Under the pieces are notes generated by a model. It had not been told where the DNA came from and did no database searches. It saw only the letters and a list, made by a program, of their open reading frames with translations. Shown here piece by piece: positions 24,518-32,639 of a stretch of DNA of 64,000 bases (position 1 is its first letter; every line of letters starts with the position of its first letter). The stretch covers positions 310,001-374,000 of the forward strand of contig NZ_KI911560.1 in the NCBI RefSeq assembly GCF_000515275.1. The letters are read 5' to 3'. Source of the DNA: Methylophilus sp. 5. Its GTDB lineage: Bacteria > Pseudomonadota > Gammaproteobacteria > Burkholderiales > Methylophilaceae. The position numbers and the translations under genes were made by a program.

Positions 24518-25987
24518 ATGAACGCTAACTCACACCCACGCTTGCGTCAAGTTTCAGTCGCTATTTTACTGGCGGCACTCAGCATGCAAGCCATGGCAGA
24601 AGAAGAGGTTCTGCCTGAATACACCATGATGGATGCGATTAAAACTGGCAAAAATATGACCAGTTTCAGATTGCGTTATGAGAATGTAGGCCAAGACGGT
24701 TTGCAGCCACCAACCATGCCGAATGGCACGGCCAACCCAGGCGCGACTAAAGAGCTGAAAGACGCCAACGCATTGACTTTACGCAGCTTGATTGGTTGGC
24801 AAACTGCGCCCTACCACAACTTTAGCTTTGCGGCCCAGTTGATTAACGTGTCCAAACTGGCAGACAACTTTAATGACAGCACCAACAGCACCCTGACGAA
24901 TAGTGTTTCCAACCAGGCACGTAACATCGAATACGCAAAAGTGGTTGACCCTGACTACACCGGTGTTAACCAGTTATTTGTAGAGTGGACAGGTATTAAA
25001 AACACCCGCGTGCGTGCCGGTCGTCAACAGGTCAACCTGGATAACGTGCGTTTTATCGGTGACATTGCTTTCCGCCAAGTGATGCAGGTATTTGATGGCG
25101 TCTCGATTTTTAACAAAACCATTCCTGATACAGAACTATTTGTTGCCCACTTTGAGAGCCTGGAGCAAATCACGGCAAAACACCGCTCAGATGGCGCTCT
25201 GGACATTGTGAATGCGCGTTACCGTCTTTCACCCACCGAGTTTTTGGTGGGCTATGCCTACCTGGATGGCTTTCAAGATTTAGGCATGGGTCGTGCATGG
25301 TTTGGTAATGGCACAACAGCAGGCGCAATTGCTGCTGGTAAAGGTGGGGCGGCCAACCAAACTGCCGACCAGGGTAACAAGATTATTGGCTTGCGCCTGG
25401 ATGGCACACACCCCTTCACACCTAACTACCGCGCACATTACACGGCCGAATATGCCAAACAGACAGACTACAGCAATGGTGACTCGCGCATTGATGCGCA
25501 CTATTACAAAGTCGGCGGTGGCTTTGGCATTGATAACTTCAACATGCGCGTAGACCAGGAGTTACTGTCTAGCAACAACGGCCGTTATGCCTTCCAGACG
25601 CCATTGGGCACCAACCACCTGTTTCAGGGCTGGGTAGACAAATTTTTGGCCACACCACTCGAAGGCATCAAAGATACATTTGTGACTGCCACATATCGCT
25701 ACGGTGACTTCTTGTTCTTTGCTGATTACCACCTGATTGATTCAGATGAGGATTTCCACACTGTGGGTGGTGGTACCAATACCAAAGGCTCACGCTATGG
25801 TAAAGAGTGGAACGCTGCAGTGACCTGGAATGTGGATAAAAACTGGATGACCAAGCTGGAGTATGGCCGCTTTACTGAAGGTGACCGCTATGCCCTCACC
25901 GCGAATGTCCCAGATAGCATCGCAGGTAACCGTGGCCGTGTCCGCGATACCGAAAAATTATGGCTGACTGCCATGTATACCTTTTGA
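24518..25987 (+). CDS. Outer membrane porin of the nitrate operon
   Basis: A 489-residue beta-barrel protein. The ATG at 24518 has AAAGGAG upstream. The signal peptide ends at AMQ..AMAEEE. The mature chain has alternating amphipathic strands (YENVGQDGLQ, RNIEYAKVVDPDYTG, VRAGRQQVNLDNVRFIGD) and a C-terminal aromatic end (KLWLTAMYTF) required for barrel assembly. It resembles the alginate-export/carbohydrate-type porins, some of which lie beside nitrate transporters. Its place between nrtC and cobA suggests it admits nitrate or a related anion across the outer membrane; this is inferred from context only. Confidence 0.8.
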   Translation: MNANSHPRLRQVSVAILLAALSMQAMAEEEVLPEYTMMDAIKTGKNMTSFRLRYENVGQDGLQPPTMPNGTANPGATKELKDANALTLRSLIGWQTAPYHNFSFAAQLINVSKLADNFNDSTNSTLTNSVSNQARNIEYAKVVDPDYTGVNQLFVEWTGIKNTRVRAGRQQVNLDNVRFIGDIAFRQVMQVFDGVSIFNKTIPDTELFVAHFESLEQITAKHRSDGALDIVNARYRLSPTEFLVGYAYLDGFQDLGMGRAWFGNGTTAGAIAAGKGGAANQTADQGNKIIGLRLDGTHPFTPNYRAHYTAEYAKQTDYSNGDSRIDAHYYKVGGGFGIDNFNMRVDQELLSSNNGRYAFQTPLGTNHLFQGWVDKFLATPLEGIKDTFVTATYRYGDFLFFADYHLIDSDEDFHTVGGGTNTKGSRYGKEWNAAVTWNVDKNWMTKLEYGRFTEGDRYALTANVPDSIAGNRGRVRDTEKLWLTAMYTF

Positions 25988-26010
25988 TTTAACCAAGTAA
26001 GGAATTGCCT

Positions 26011-26796
26011 ATGACTTCAGCCGCCAAAGTTTATTTAGTCGGTGCCGGACCCGGCGACCCAGACCTCATTACGCTCAAAGCCGTTAAGGCTTTGCAGCAA
26101 GCCGAGGTGGTGCTGGTCGATGACCTGGTGAACCCGGCCCTGCTCGCGCATTGCCCGCAGGCACGCATCGTGCCGGTCGGCAAGCGCGGCGGCTGCAAGT
26201 CTACCCCGCAGCACTTTATCAACCGTATGTTGGTCGCGCTGGCCGAGCAAGGACAAGTGGTCGTTCGCCTCAAGGGCGGCGACCCGTTTGTGTTTGGCCG
26301 TGGCGGCGAAGAAATGCTGGCCTTGCGTGCGGCCAATATCCCTTATGAAATTATTCCAGGCATGACCAGCGGCCTGGGGGCTTGCGCCAGCATGGAGGTC
26401 CCGGTCACGCACCGTGGCTACAACCATGGCGTGACGCTGATCACCGGCCATACCCAGGATGGCGAGCCGCTGCCCTGGCAAGCACTGGTAGAAACCAACA
26501 CCACACTGGTGATTTACATGGGTATGCAACATCTGCCCGAAATTACCCGCAATTTGATCAATGCGGGCATGTCAGCCGACATGCCTTGCATGGTCGTAGA
26601 AAACGGCACCCGCGAACACCAGCGCGCAGTGACTTCGTCATTGCAGGCCATCCCTTACCTGGCGCATACGCAAGGCCTCAAAAGCCCGGCGATTATTGTG
26701 GTCGGCGAAGTGGTGAAGCTAGCCAAAAACAGCCAGCAAGAACAAGACTGGCAAGAAAACCTGCAAACCTGGCTCAATGTCGCCAGCGCAGCATAA
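26011..26796 (+). CDS. cobA: Uroporphyrinogen-III C-methyltransferase (siroheme synthesis)
   Basis: A 261-residue SUMT. Family motifs are VYLVGAGPGDPDLITLKA (7-24), VLVDDLVNPALL, VVRLKGGDPFVFGRGGEE, IPGMTSGLGACASMEVPVTHRG and TLVIYMGM. It uses two SAM to make precorrin-2, the precursor of siroheme. The siroheme is the prosthetic group of the two NirB enzymes encoded downstream, which explains its place in the operon. It is a stand-alone SUMT without the CysG dehydrogenase/chelatase part, which must be supplied elsewhere. It could equally be named nirE-like; the ATG at 26011 is preferred over a TTG at 26005. Confidence 0.92.
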   Translation: MTSAAKVYLVGAGPGDPDLITLKAVKALQQAEVVLVDDLVNPALLAHCPQARIVPVGKRGGCKSTPQHFINRMLVALAEQGQVVVRLKGGDPFVFGRGGEEMLALRAANIPYEIIPGMTSGLGACASMEVPVTHRGYNHGVTLITGHTQDGEPLPWQALVETNTTLVIYMGMQHLPEITRNLINAGMSADMPCMVVENGTREHQRAVTSSLQAIPYLAHTQGLKSPAIIVVGEVVKLAKNSQQEQDWQENLQTWLNVASAA

Positions 26797-26816
26797 TTTC
26801 AACAGGAGCGATTTCG

Positions 26817-29243
26817 ATGATAAAACAGAAACTAGTCGTTGTCGGTAACGGCATGGCCGGCATGCGAGCAGTGGAAGAACTGCTCAAAATTGCGCCGGAC
26901 ATGTATGACATTACAGTGTTTGGCGATGAGCCCTACCCTAACTACAACCGGATCATGTTGTCGCCAGTGCTTGCCAATGAGCAAACTATTGATGACATTA
27001 TTCTAAATAGTCGTGAGTGGTATGCAGACAATAATATTGCTTTGCATACCAGCGCGCGCGTCAACAAAATTGACCGCAAGGCGCGCACCGTCACGGCTGA
27101 GAATGGAACTACCGTTGCCTATGACCGCTTGTTGCTGGCGACCGGTTCCAAGCCATTTATTTTGCCTATCCCGGGGGCAGACCTGCAAGGCGTGCTGGGC
27201 TACCGTGACATTCAAGACACCAACGACATGATAGAAACGGCCAAAACCCACAAGCATGCCGTGGTGATTGGCGGCGGTTTGCTGGGCCTGGAAGCAGCCA
27301 ATGGCCTCAAAATTCAAGGCATGGACGTCACTGTGGTGCATAAAAACGAGTGGTTACTCGAGCGCCAGCTGGATAAAACCTCAGGCAAAATGCTGCAAAA
27401 ATCACTAGAAGCTCGCGGCCTGAGCTTTTTACTTAAAAAAGATACAGAACAACTGATAGGCAAAGATGGCCGTGTGGTGGCCGTGCGCTTTAAAGATGGT
27501 CAGGAGATTCCAGCCGACCTGGTCGTGATGGCGGTGGGCATACGCCCTAACTATGCACTGGCAGAATCCGCGGGCATTCATTGCAACCGCGGCATCGTGG
27601 TCAATGACACCATGCAAAGCTATGACCCACGCGTATATGCCGTGGGTGAGTGTGTGAGCCACCGTGGCATTGCCTACGGCTTGGTGGCGCCTTTATTTGA
27701 AATGGCTAAAGTGTGCGCCACACATTTGGCCAACTTCGGCATCGGTCTCTACAAAGGCTCAGTCACTTCGACAAAACTCAAAGTGACTGGCATTGATTTG
27801 TTTTCTGCTGGTAATTTTATGGGCGGTGATGATGCCGAAGAAATTTTGCTGCACGATGCAGTCGGCGGGGTATACAAAAAACTCGTCGTCAAAGATGACA
27901 CAATCATCGGTGCCGTGCTGTATGGCGATACGACGGATGGGGCCTGGTATTTCCAGCTGCTGCGCGACAAAAAGCCAATTCACGAAATTCGTGATCACTT
28001 AATGTTTGGGCAAGATAGCCTGGGCAATACCGGCCACCAGGGTCAGGACAAAGTCTCGACCATGACTGACGAAATGGAAGTCTGTGGTTGTAATGGCGTC
28101 TGCAAAGGCACTATCGTCAAGGCGATTCAGGCAAAAGGCCTGTTTACGATAGATGATGTGAAAAAGCAAACCAAAGCCGGTTCCAGCTGCGGTAGTTGTA
28201 CTGGCCTGGTAGAACAAATTCTGGCGTCGACACTGGGCGGCGGCTACGCCCCACCATCCAGCAGCAAAGTAATGTGTGGTTGCACAGACTTTAATCACGA
28301 AGAAGTACGTGATGAAATCCGCAAGCACAAATACCTGAGCATTCCGGCTGCCATGAAAGGCATGGGCTGGAAAACCCCTAACGGTTGTGCCACTTGTCGG
28401 CCAGCCATGAACTATTACCTGATTTCAACCTGGCCGCACGAAGCCAAGGATGACCCGCAGTCGCGCTTTATTAACGAACGCGTGCACGCCAACATCCAGA
28501 AAGACGGCACGTACTCGGTGATTCCACGCATGTACGGTGGTGTGACATCGTCTGACCAGTTGCGCAAGATTGCCGATGTGGCCGACAAATACAAGGTGCC
28601 GATGGTGAAAGTCACCGGCGGTCAGCGTATTGACCTGCTGGGTGTAAAAAAAGAAGACCTGACCAATATGTGGGCCGATTTGGATATGCCGTCCGGCTAC
28701 GCCTACGGCAAATCTATCCGCACGGTTAAAACCTGCGTCGGTTCTGAGTTCTGCCGCTTTGGCACACAAAACTCGACGCAGTTAGGCATAGACATCGAGA
28801 AAGCCTTTGACCATATGTGGGCGCCGCACAAGGTGAAGTTCGCCGTGTCTGGTTGTCCGCGTAACTGCGCCGAATCTGGCATTAAAGATGTCGGCGTCAT
28901 TGGCGTCGACTCTGGCTGGGAAATTTATGTCGGTGGTAACGGCGGCATTAAAACCGAGGTGGCACACTTTTTATGCAAGGTAAAAACGGCACAAGAAGTG
29001 ATTGAGTACTCAGGTGCATTTATCCAGATCTACCGTGAAGAAGCGCGTTACCTGGACCGCACCGTACACTGGATTGAACGTGTCGGTCTCGACTACGTGA
29101 AAAAACGCATTCTCGAAGATGCCGAAGGCCGCACCGCAGCCTACGAGCGTCTGCTGTATGCATTGCAAGGGGCCGTCGACCCATGGGCAGAACGCGTCAA
29201 CAAACGCGATGAACACAAAGAATTCGACACAATTACGATTTAA
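26817..29243 (+). CDS. nirB: Assimilatory nitrite reductase large subunit (operon 1)
   Basis: An 808-residue NAD(P)H-nitrite reductase starting MIKQKLVVVGNGMAGMRAVEE, with CAGGAGCG upstream. Order: FAD-binding oxidoreductase (1-~310; VVIGGGLLGLEAA for NAD(P)H), BFD-like [2Fe-2S] region (C-x-C..KAGSSCGSC), a second Cys-rich repeat (MCGCTDF..NGCATCRP), nitrite/sulfite reductase ferredoxin-like half-domain, and the siroheme/[4Fe-4S] site (TCVGSEFC..SGCPRNCAE). It reduces nitrite to ammonium with six electrons. It partners the Rieske-type NirD at 32306 in the same operon. Confidence 0.95.
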   Translation: MIKQKLVVVGNGMAGMRAVEELLKIAPDMYDITVFGDEPYPNYNRIMLSPVLANEQTIDDIILNSREWYADNNIALHTSARVNKIDRKARTVTAENGTTVAYDRLLLATGSKPFILPIPGADLQGVLGYRDIQDTNDMIETAKTHKHAVVIGGGLLGLEAANGLKIQGMDVTVVHKNEWLLERQLDKTSGKMLQKSLEARGLSFLLKKDTEQLIGKDGRVVAVRFKDGQEIPADLVVMAVGIRPNYALAESAGIHCNRGIVVNDTMQSYDPRVYAVGECVSHRGIAYGLVAPLFEMAKVCATHLANFGIGLYKGSVTSTKLKVTGIDLFSAGNFMGGDDAEEILLHDAVGGVYKKLVVKDDTIIGAVLYGDTTDGAWYFQLLRDKKPIHEIRDHLMFGQDSLGNTGHQGQDKVSTMTDEMEVCGCNGVCKGTIVKAIQAKGLFTIDDVKKQTKAGSSCGSCTGLVEQILASTLGGGYAPPSSSKVMCGCTDFNHEEVRDEIRKHKYLSIPAAMKGMGWKTPNGCATCRPAMNYYLISTWPHEAKDDPQSRFINERVHANIQKDGTYSVIPRMYGGVTSSDQLRKIADVADKYKVPMVKVTGGQRIDLLGVKKEDLTNMWADLDMPSGYAYGKSIRTVKTCVGSEFCRFGTQNSTQLGIDIEKAFDHMWAPHKVKFAVSGCPRNCAESGIKDVGVIGVDSGWEIYVGGNGGIKTEVAHFLCKVKTAQEVIEYSGAFIQIYREEARYLDRTVHWIERVGLDYVKKRILEDAEGRTAAYERLLYALQGAVDPWAERVNKRDEHKEFDTITI

Positions 29244-29308
29244 TTTAATACGATTTACTTTAATAAATGGTGTGCGACAATCAACGTCGTACGCCCGGGA
29301 GAAACAAC

Positions 29309-30520
29309 ATGCAAAAAAGCTTTTGGGAAGTCGGCCATAAACCGACCTTATTTTCAGCCTTCTTTTACTTTGACCTGAGCTTTATGGTCTGGGTCATGCT
29401 GGGGCCACTGGCAGTACAAATCGCGGCTGACCTGCAGCTAAACCCGGCGCAAAAAGGCCTGATGGTGGCCACCCCTGTGTTGACCGGCGCTATTCTGCGT
29501 ATCGTCATGGGTGTGCTGGTTGACCAGCTTAAGCCAAAAAAAGCAGGCCTGATTGGCCAGGTGATTGTGATTGCCGCCTTAATCACCGCCTGGTTACATG
29601 GCATACACACCTATCAGCAAGCTTTGTTGCTAGGCGTGTTTCTTGGTTTTGCCGGGGCCGCATTTGCGGTAGCCCTGCCACTGGCCTCACGCTGGTATCC
29701 ACCAGAACATCAGGGCACAGCCCTGGGCATTGCTGGTGCAGGTAACTCAGGCACTGCCCTGGCGGCTCTGTTTGCCCCTGGCTTAGCCTTGGCTTTTGGC
29801 TGGAATAATGTATTTGGTCTGGCGTTGTTTCCGCTCACGCTTGCGCTGGTTGTTTACATTTTGCTGGCCAAAGATGCGCCTGACGCACCTGCAGCCAAGT
29901 CACTGTCACAATATCTGGCCGTGTTAAAAGACAAAGATGCCTGGTGGTTTATGTTTTTCTACAGCGTCACCTTTGGTGGTTTTGTCGGCATGGCGTCTTC
30001 TCTGACCATTTACTTCCATGACCAATACGGCCTGGACCCGGTTCATGCCGGTTACTTTACGGCAGCCTGCGTGTTTGCCGGTTCACTGGTACGTCCGTTT
30101 GGCGGCTTGCTGGCTGACCGTATCGGCGGCATCCGTTCTTTAAGCACGATGTATGTGCTGGCTGCTATTTTCCTGTTTATTTTAAGTTTTGGCATGCAAA
30201 CACAAGCGGCTGGTCTGGCGGTGGTGATATTAGCCATGGCCGCACTGGGCATGGGCAATGGCGCGGTGTTTCAACTGGTGCCGCAACGTTTCCGCAAAGA
30301 AATCGGCGTGATGACTGGCCTGGTAGGCATGGCGGGCGGCGTGGGTGGTTTTTACCTGGCCTCAAGCCTGGGTTATTCTAAACAACTCACTGGTAGCTAC
30401 CAGATTGGCCTGACGATTTTTGCCGGCCTGGCGATTGTGGCACTGGTTGGTCTGTCTAGCGTGAAAAACCGCTGGCGTACCACCTGGGGTGCAGCGACCG
30501 TCACCAGCGCTAAAATTTAA
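29309..30520 (+). CDS. MFS nitrate/nitrite transporter (NarK/NasA type)
   Basis: A 403-residue, 12-helix major facilitator starting MQKSFWEVGHKPTLFSAFFYFDLSFMVWVMLGPL, the typical NarK1/NasA opening with the first nitrate-family helix. Helix 5 carries the nitrate signature GAGNSGTALAALFAPGLA, and helix 11 has MTGLVGMAGGVGGF. It imports nitrate, probably by proton symport, or exchanges nitrate/nitrite. The same operon also encodes the ABC importer NrtABC, so the cell has a high-affinity ATP-driven and a secondary route together. The start at 29309 is chosen for its match to family N-termini. Confidence 0.92.
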   Translation: MQKSFWEVGHKPTLFSAFFYFDLSFMVWVMLGPLAVQIAADLQLNPAQKGLMVATPVLTGAILRIVMGVLVDQLKPKKAGLIGQVIVIAALITAWLHGIHTYQQALLLGVFLGFAGAAFAVALPLASRWYPPEHQGTALGIAGAGNSGTALAALFAPGLALAFGWNNVFGLALFPLTLALVVYILLAKDAPDAPAAKSLSQYLAVLKDKDAWWFMFFYSVTFGGFVGMASSLTIYFHDQYGLDPVHAGYFTAACVFAGSLVRPFGGLLADRIGGIRSLSTMYVLAAIFLFILSFGMQTQAAGLAVVILAMAALGMGNGAVFQLVPQRFRKEIGVMTGLVGMAGGVGGFYLASSLGYSKQLTGSYQIGLTIFAGLAIVALVGLSSVKNRWRTTWGAATVTSAKI

Positions 30521-30553
30521 GCAAACCAATACCGCTATTAAACGGACAACAAG

Positions 30554-30574
30554 ATGAAACTGAGCGCCAGATGA
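30554..30574 (+). CDS. Six-codon upstream ORF overlapping the kinase-phosphatase start
   Basis: ATG AAA CTG AGC GCC AGA TGA encodes MKLSAR and ends in an ATGA overlap with the next start at 30571. The real gene begins MKLSFS, so the mini-ORF looks like an imperfect duplication of its first codons. It could couple translation or be a duplication scar. Whether it is translated is unknown. Confidence 0.3.
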   Translation: MKLSAR

Positions 30575-32259
30575 AGTTGAGCTTTAGTGTAGGTGAAAGC
30601 AGTGCAACAGGGCCCAGACCTCGTAATGAGGACTATATTGGCCTGGTCACCCCTGCCGACGCCCAACTGGGCATCAAAGGCGCCTTGCTGGCCGTGGCTG
30701 ATGGCATCAGTGGCGGTGCCGGTGGTGCCGAAGCGGCTGAAATGACGGTGCGCACCCTCTCGGCAGATTACTATGCCACGCCTGATACCTGGACGGTGCA
30801 ACATGCCCTGGACAAAGTGATTCAGGCAGCCAATCGCTGGGTATTATCACAAGCGCGCAAGCACAGCCAGATGGCCGGCATGGCAACCACCTTGTCATTG
30901 CTGGTCTTACGTGGGCAACGTTATGTATTAGCGCATGTAGGTGACACGCGCATTTATCGGTTGCGCGAGCAATCATTAGAATGCCTGACCACCGACCACG
31001 TCTGGGATAGGCCAGACATGCGCCATGTGCTCAAGCGCGCCGTCGGCCTGGATGATCAACTCAGTGTCGACTATGCCGAAGGTTTGCTGCAAACCGGTGA
31101 TGTGTATGCAATTGTCAGCGATGGTGTGTGGGCGGCCTTGGGCGATGCGGATATACACAAAGTGTTGATGCTGTATCACACACCACAACTGATGGCCGAA
31201 CATTTAACCAGCCAGGCGCTTGAAAAAGGTGGCCAGGATAATGCCTCCGCCGTGGTGGTGCGCATTGACCAGGTCGGGCAGGATCACCTGACCGATATGC
31301 TGGCTGATGCGCTCAGCCTGCCAGTACCGCCCAAGCTGGCGATTGGCGACCAGCTGGACGGCTTTACCATCACGAAAATCATCCATGATTCACGTGTCAG
31401 CCTGCTGTATCAGGTGAGAAATGCGACAGGCCAGCTGTTCGTGCTCAAAACACTGCAGCCATTAAGGGCTGACGACAAAACCAGCTGCGAAGCGTTGCTC
31501 AACGAAGAGTGGCTGGCCAAACGTGTGGTGTCACAATGTGTGCCGCAAGTGCTGCCACTCACACGTGAGCAACGCAGTGCGCTCTATTACGTGATGACCT
31601 GGCATGAAGGTGCCACCCTGCAACAGCGCCTTGAGGCCGGACACCATTTCACCATGAACGGCGTCGCCAATATCGGCCAAGATTTATTACGTGGCTTAAG
31701 CATGCTGCACCGATTAAATATTGTGCACCGTGACATTAAACCAGCCAATATTCATATTGGCAGCGATAACCGTTTGCGTATTCTTGACCTCGGCGTGGCG
31801 CTCAACACCACCTTGCCCATGCCTGAGCAAATGGAAAACCCGGGCACACCCAGCTTTATGTCGCCTGAGTTATTTGACGGCAAAATCGCCGACCGCCAGG
31901 CCGACATTTACGCCGCCGGCGTCACGCTGTATCACTTGCTGACCCGCAAATATCCTTATGGCGAAATTGAGCCGTTCCAGTCACCGCGCTTTGGCGAGCC
32001 TATCCGCCCCAGCCGCTATCGCCCGGAAATTCCGGCCTGGCTGGAAAACATTATTCTAAAAGCAATCGCCAGAAAACCGGAAAACCGCTTTGAAACCGCC
32101 GAAGAAATGCTGCTGGCGCTGGAACATGGCGAACTCAAACCCATCGTCATCCCGCGCACGCCACTGATTGCGCGGGCACGTCTGGTTAAATGGCAATGGC
32201 TGGCCGTGATTTCGCTGTGTATCAATCTGCTATTAATTTATTTGCTAGTGGTCTCTTAA
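30571..32259 (+). CDS. Bifunctional PP2C phosphatase / Ser-Thr kinase, membrane-anchored
   Basis: A 562-residue fusion. The N-terminal PP2C-type phosphatase (1-~235) shows the metal-binding motifs RNEDY, VADGISGG, HVGDTRIY, VSDGVWAAL and GGQDNASA. A Ser/Thr kinase follows (~265-515) with FVLKTL (ATP lysine), HRDIKPANI (catalytic loop), GTPSFMSPE (activation segment) and DIYAAGVTLY. The metal-binding triad reads DLG instead of DFG. A membrane helix (~535-557) closes the protein. Genes of this layout occur beside nasA/nirBD in other proteobacterial nitrate operons (for example the Pseudomonas aeruginosa nas locus), but no substrate is established. Reversible phosphorylation of an operon product or transporter is a reasonable inference. 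Confidence 0.9.
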   Translation: MKLSFSVGESSATGPRPRNEDYIGLVTPADAQLGIKGALLAVADGISGGAGGAEAAEMTVRTLSADYYATPDTWTVQHALDKVIQAANRWVLSQARKHSQMAGMATTLSLLVLRGQRYVLAHVGDTRIYRLREQSLECLTTDHVWDRPDMRHVLKRAVGLDDQLSVDYAEGLLQTGDVYAIVSDGVWAALGDADIHKVLMLYHTPQLMAEHLTSQALEKGGQDNASAVVVRIDQVGQDHLTDMLADALSLPVPPKLAIGDQLDGFTITKIIHDSRVSLLYQVRNATGQLFVLKTLQPLRADDKTSCEALLNEEWLAKRVVSQCVPQVLPLTREQRSALYYVMTWHEGATLQQRLEAGHHFTMNGVANIGQDLLRGLSMLHRLNIVHRDIKPANIHIGSDNRLRILDLGVALNTTLPMPEQMENPGTPSFMSPELFDGKIADRQADIYAAGVTLYHLLTRKYPYGEIEPFQSPRFGEPIRPSRYRPEIPAWLENIILKAIARKPENRFETAEEMLLALEHGELKPIVIPRTPLIARARLVKWQWLAVISLCINLLLIYLLVVS

Positions 32260-32305
32260 GCCCTTGCGCTGTAAAACCCAGACTCACGTTGGAAAAGAGG
32301 AAATA

Positions 32306-32623
32306 ATGAGTTGGACAAAAATTTGCCCGGTAAACGATATTCCGGCCCTAGGCGCACGTGTTGTGCGCCACGGCGAGGTAGAGATTGGCGTCTTTCGCAC
32401 CGAAGATGACCGCGTGTTTGCACTCAACAACAGCTGCCCGCATAAAGGCGGCCCATTATCGCAAGGCATCGTCTATGGTGACAAAGTCGCCTGCCCACTG
32501 CACAGCTGGAAAATCAGCCTGGTAGATGGTAAAGCAGAAGAGCCGGATGTTGGTCACACCGCCTGCTACGCAGTTAAAGTAGAAGGTGGCGACGTCTATC
32601 TGCAACTAAACCAGTCGTCTTGA
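32306..32623 (+). CDS. nirD: Nitrite reductase small subunit with Rieske cluster (operon 1)
   Basis: A 105-residue Rieske-fold protein. The ligands are intact: C44-P-H46 (NNSCPHKGGPLSQG) and C63-P-L-H66 (VACPLHSWKI). It feeds electrons to or stabilises NirB. The ATG at 32306 follows GAGG. It lies apart from nirB, after the kinase gene, and 16 nt before nasA. The second nirD in the window, at 38507, has lost these ligands. Confidence 0.93.
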   Translation: MSWTKICPVNDIPALGARVVRHGEVEIGVFRTEDDRVFALNNSCPHKGGPLSQGIVYGDKVACPLHSWKISLVDGKAEEPDVGHTACYAVKVEGGDVYLQLNQSS

Positions 32624-32639
32624 GTAAGCCAGGCAATCT

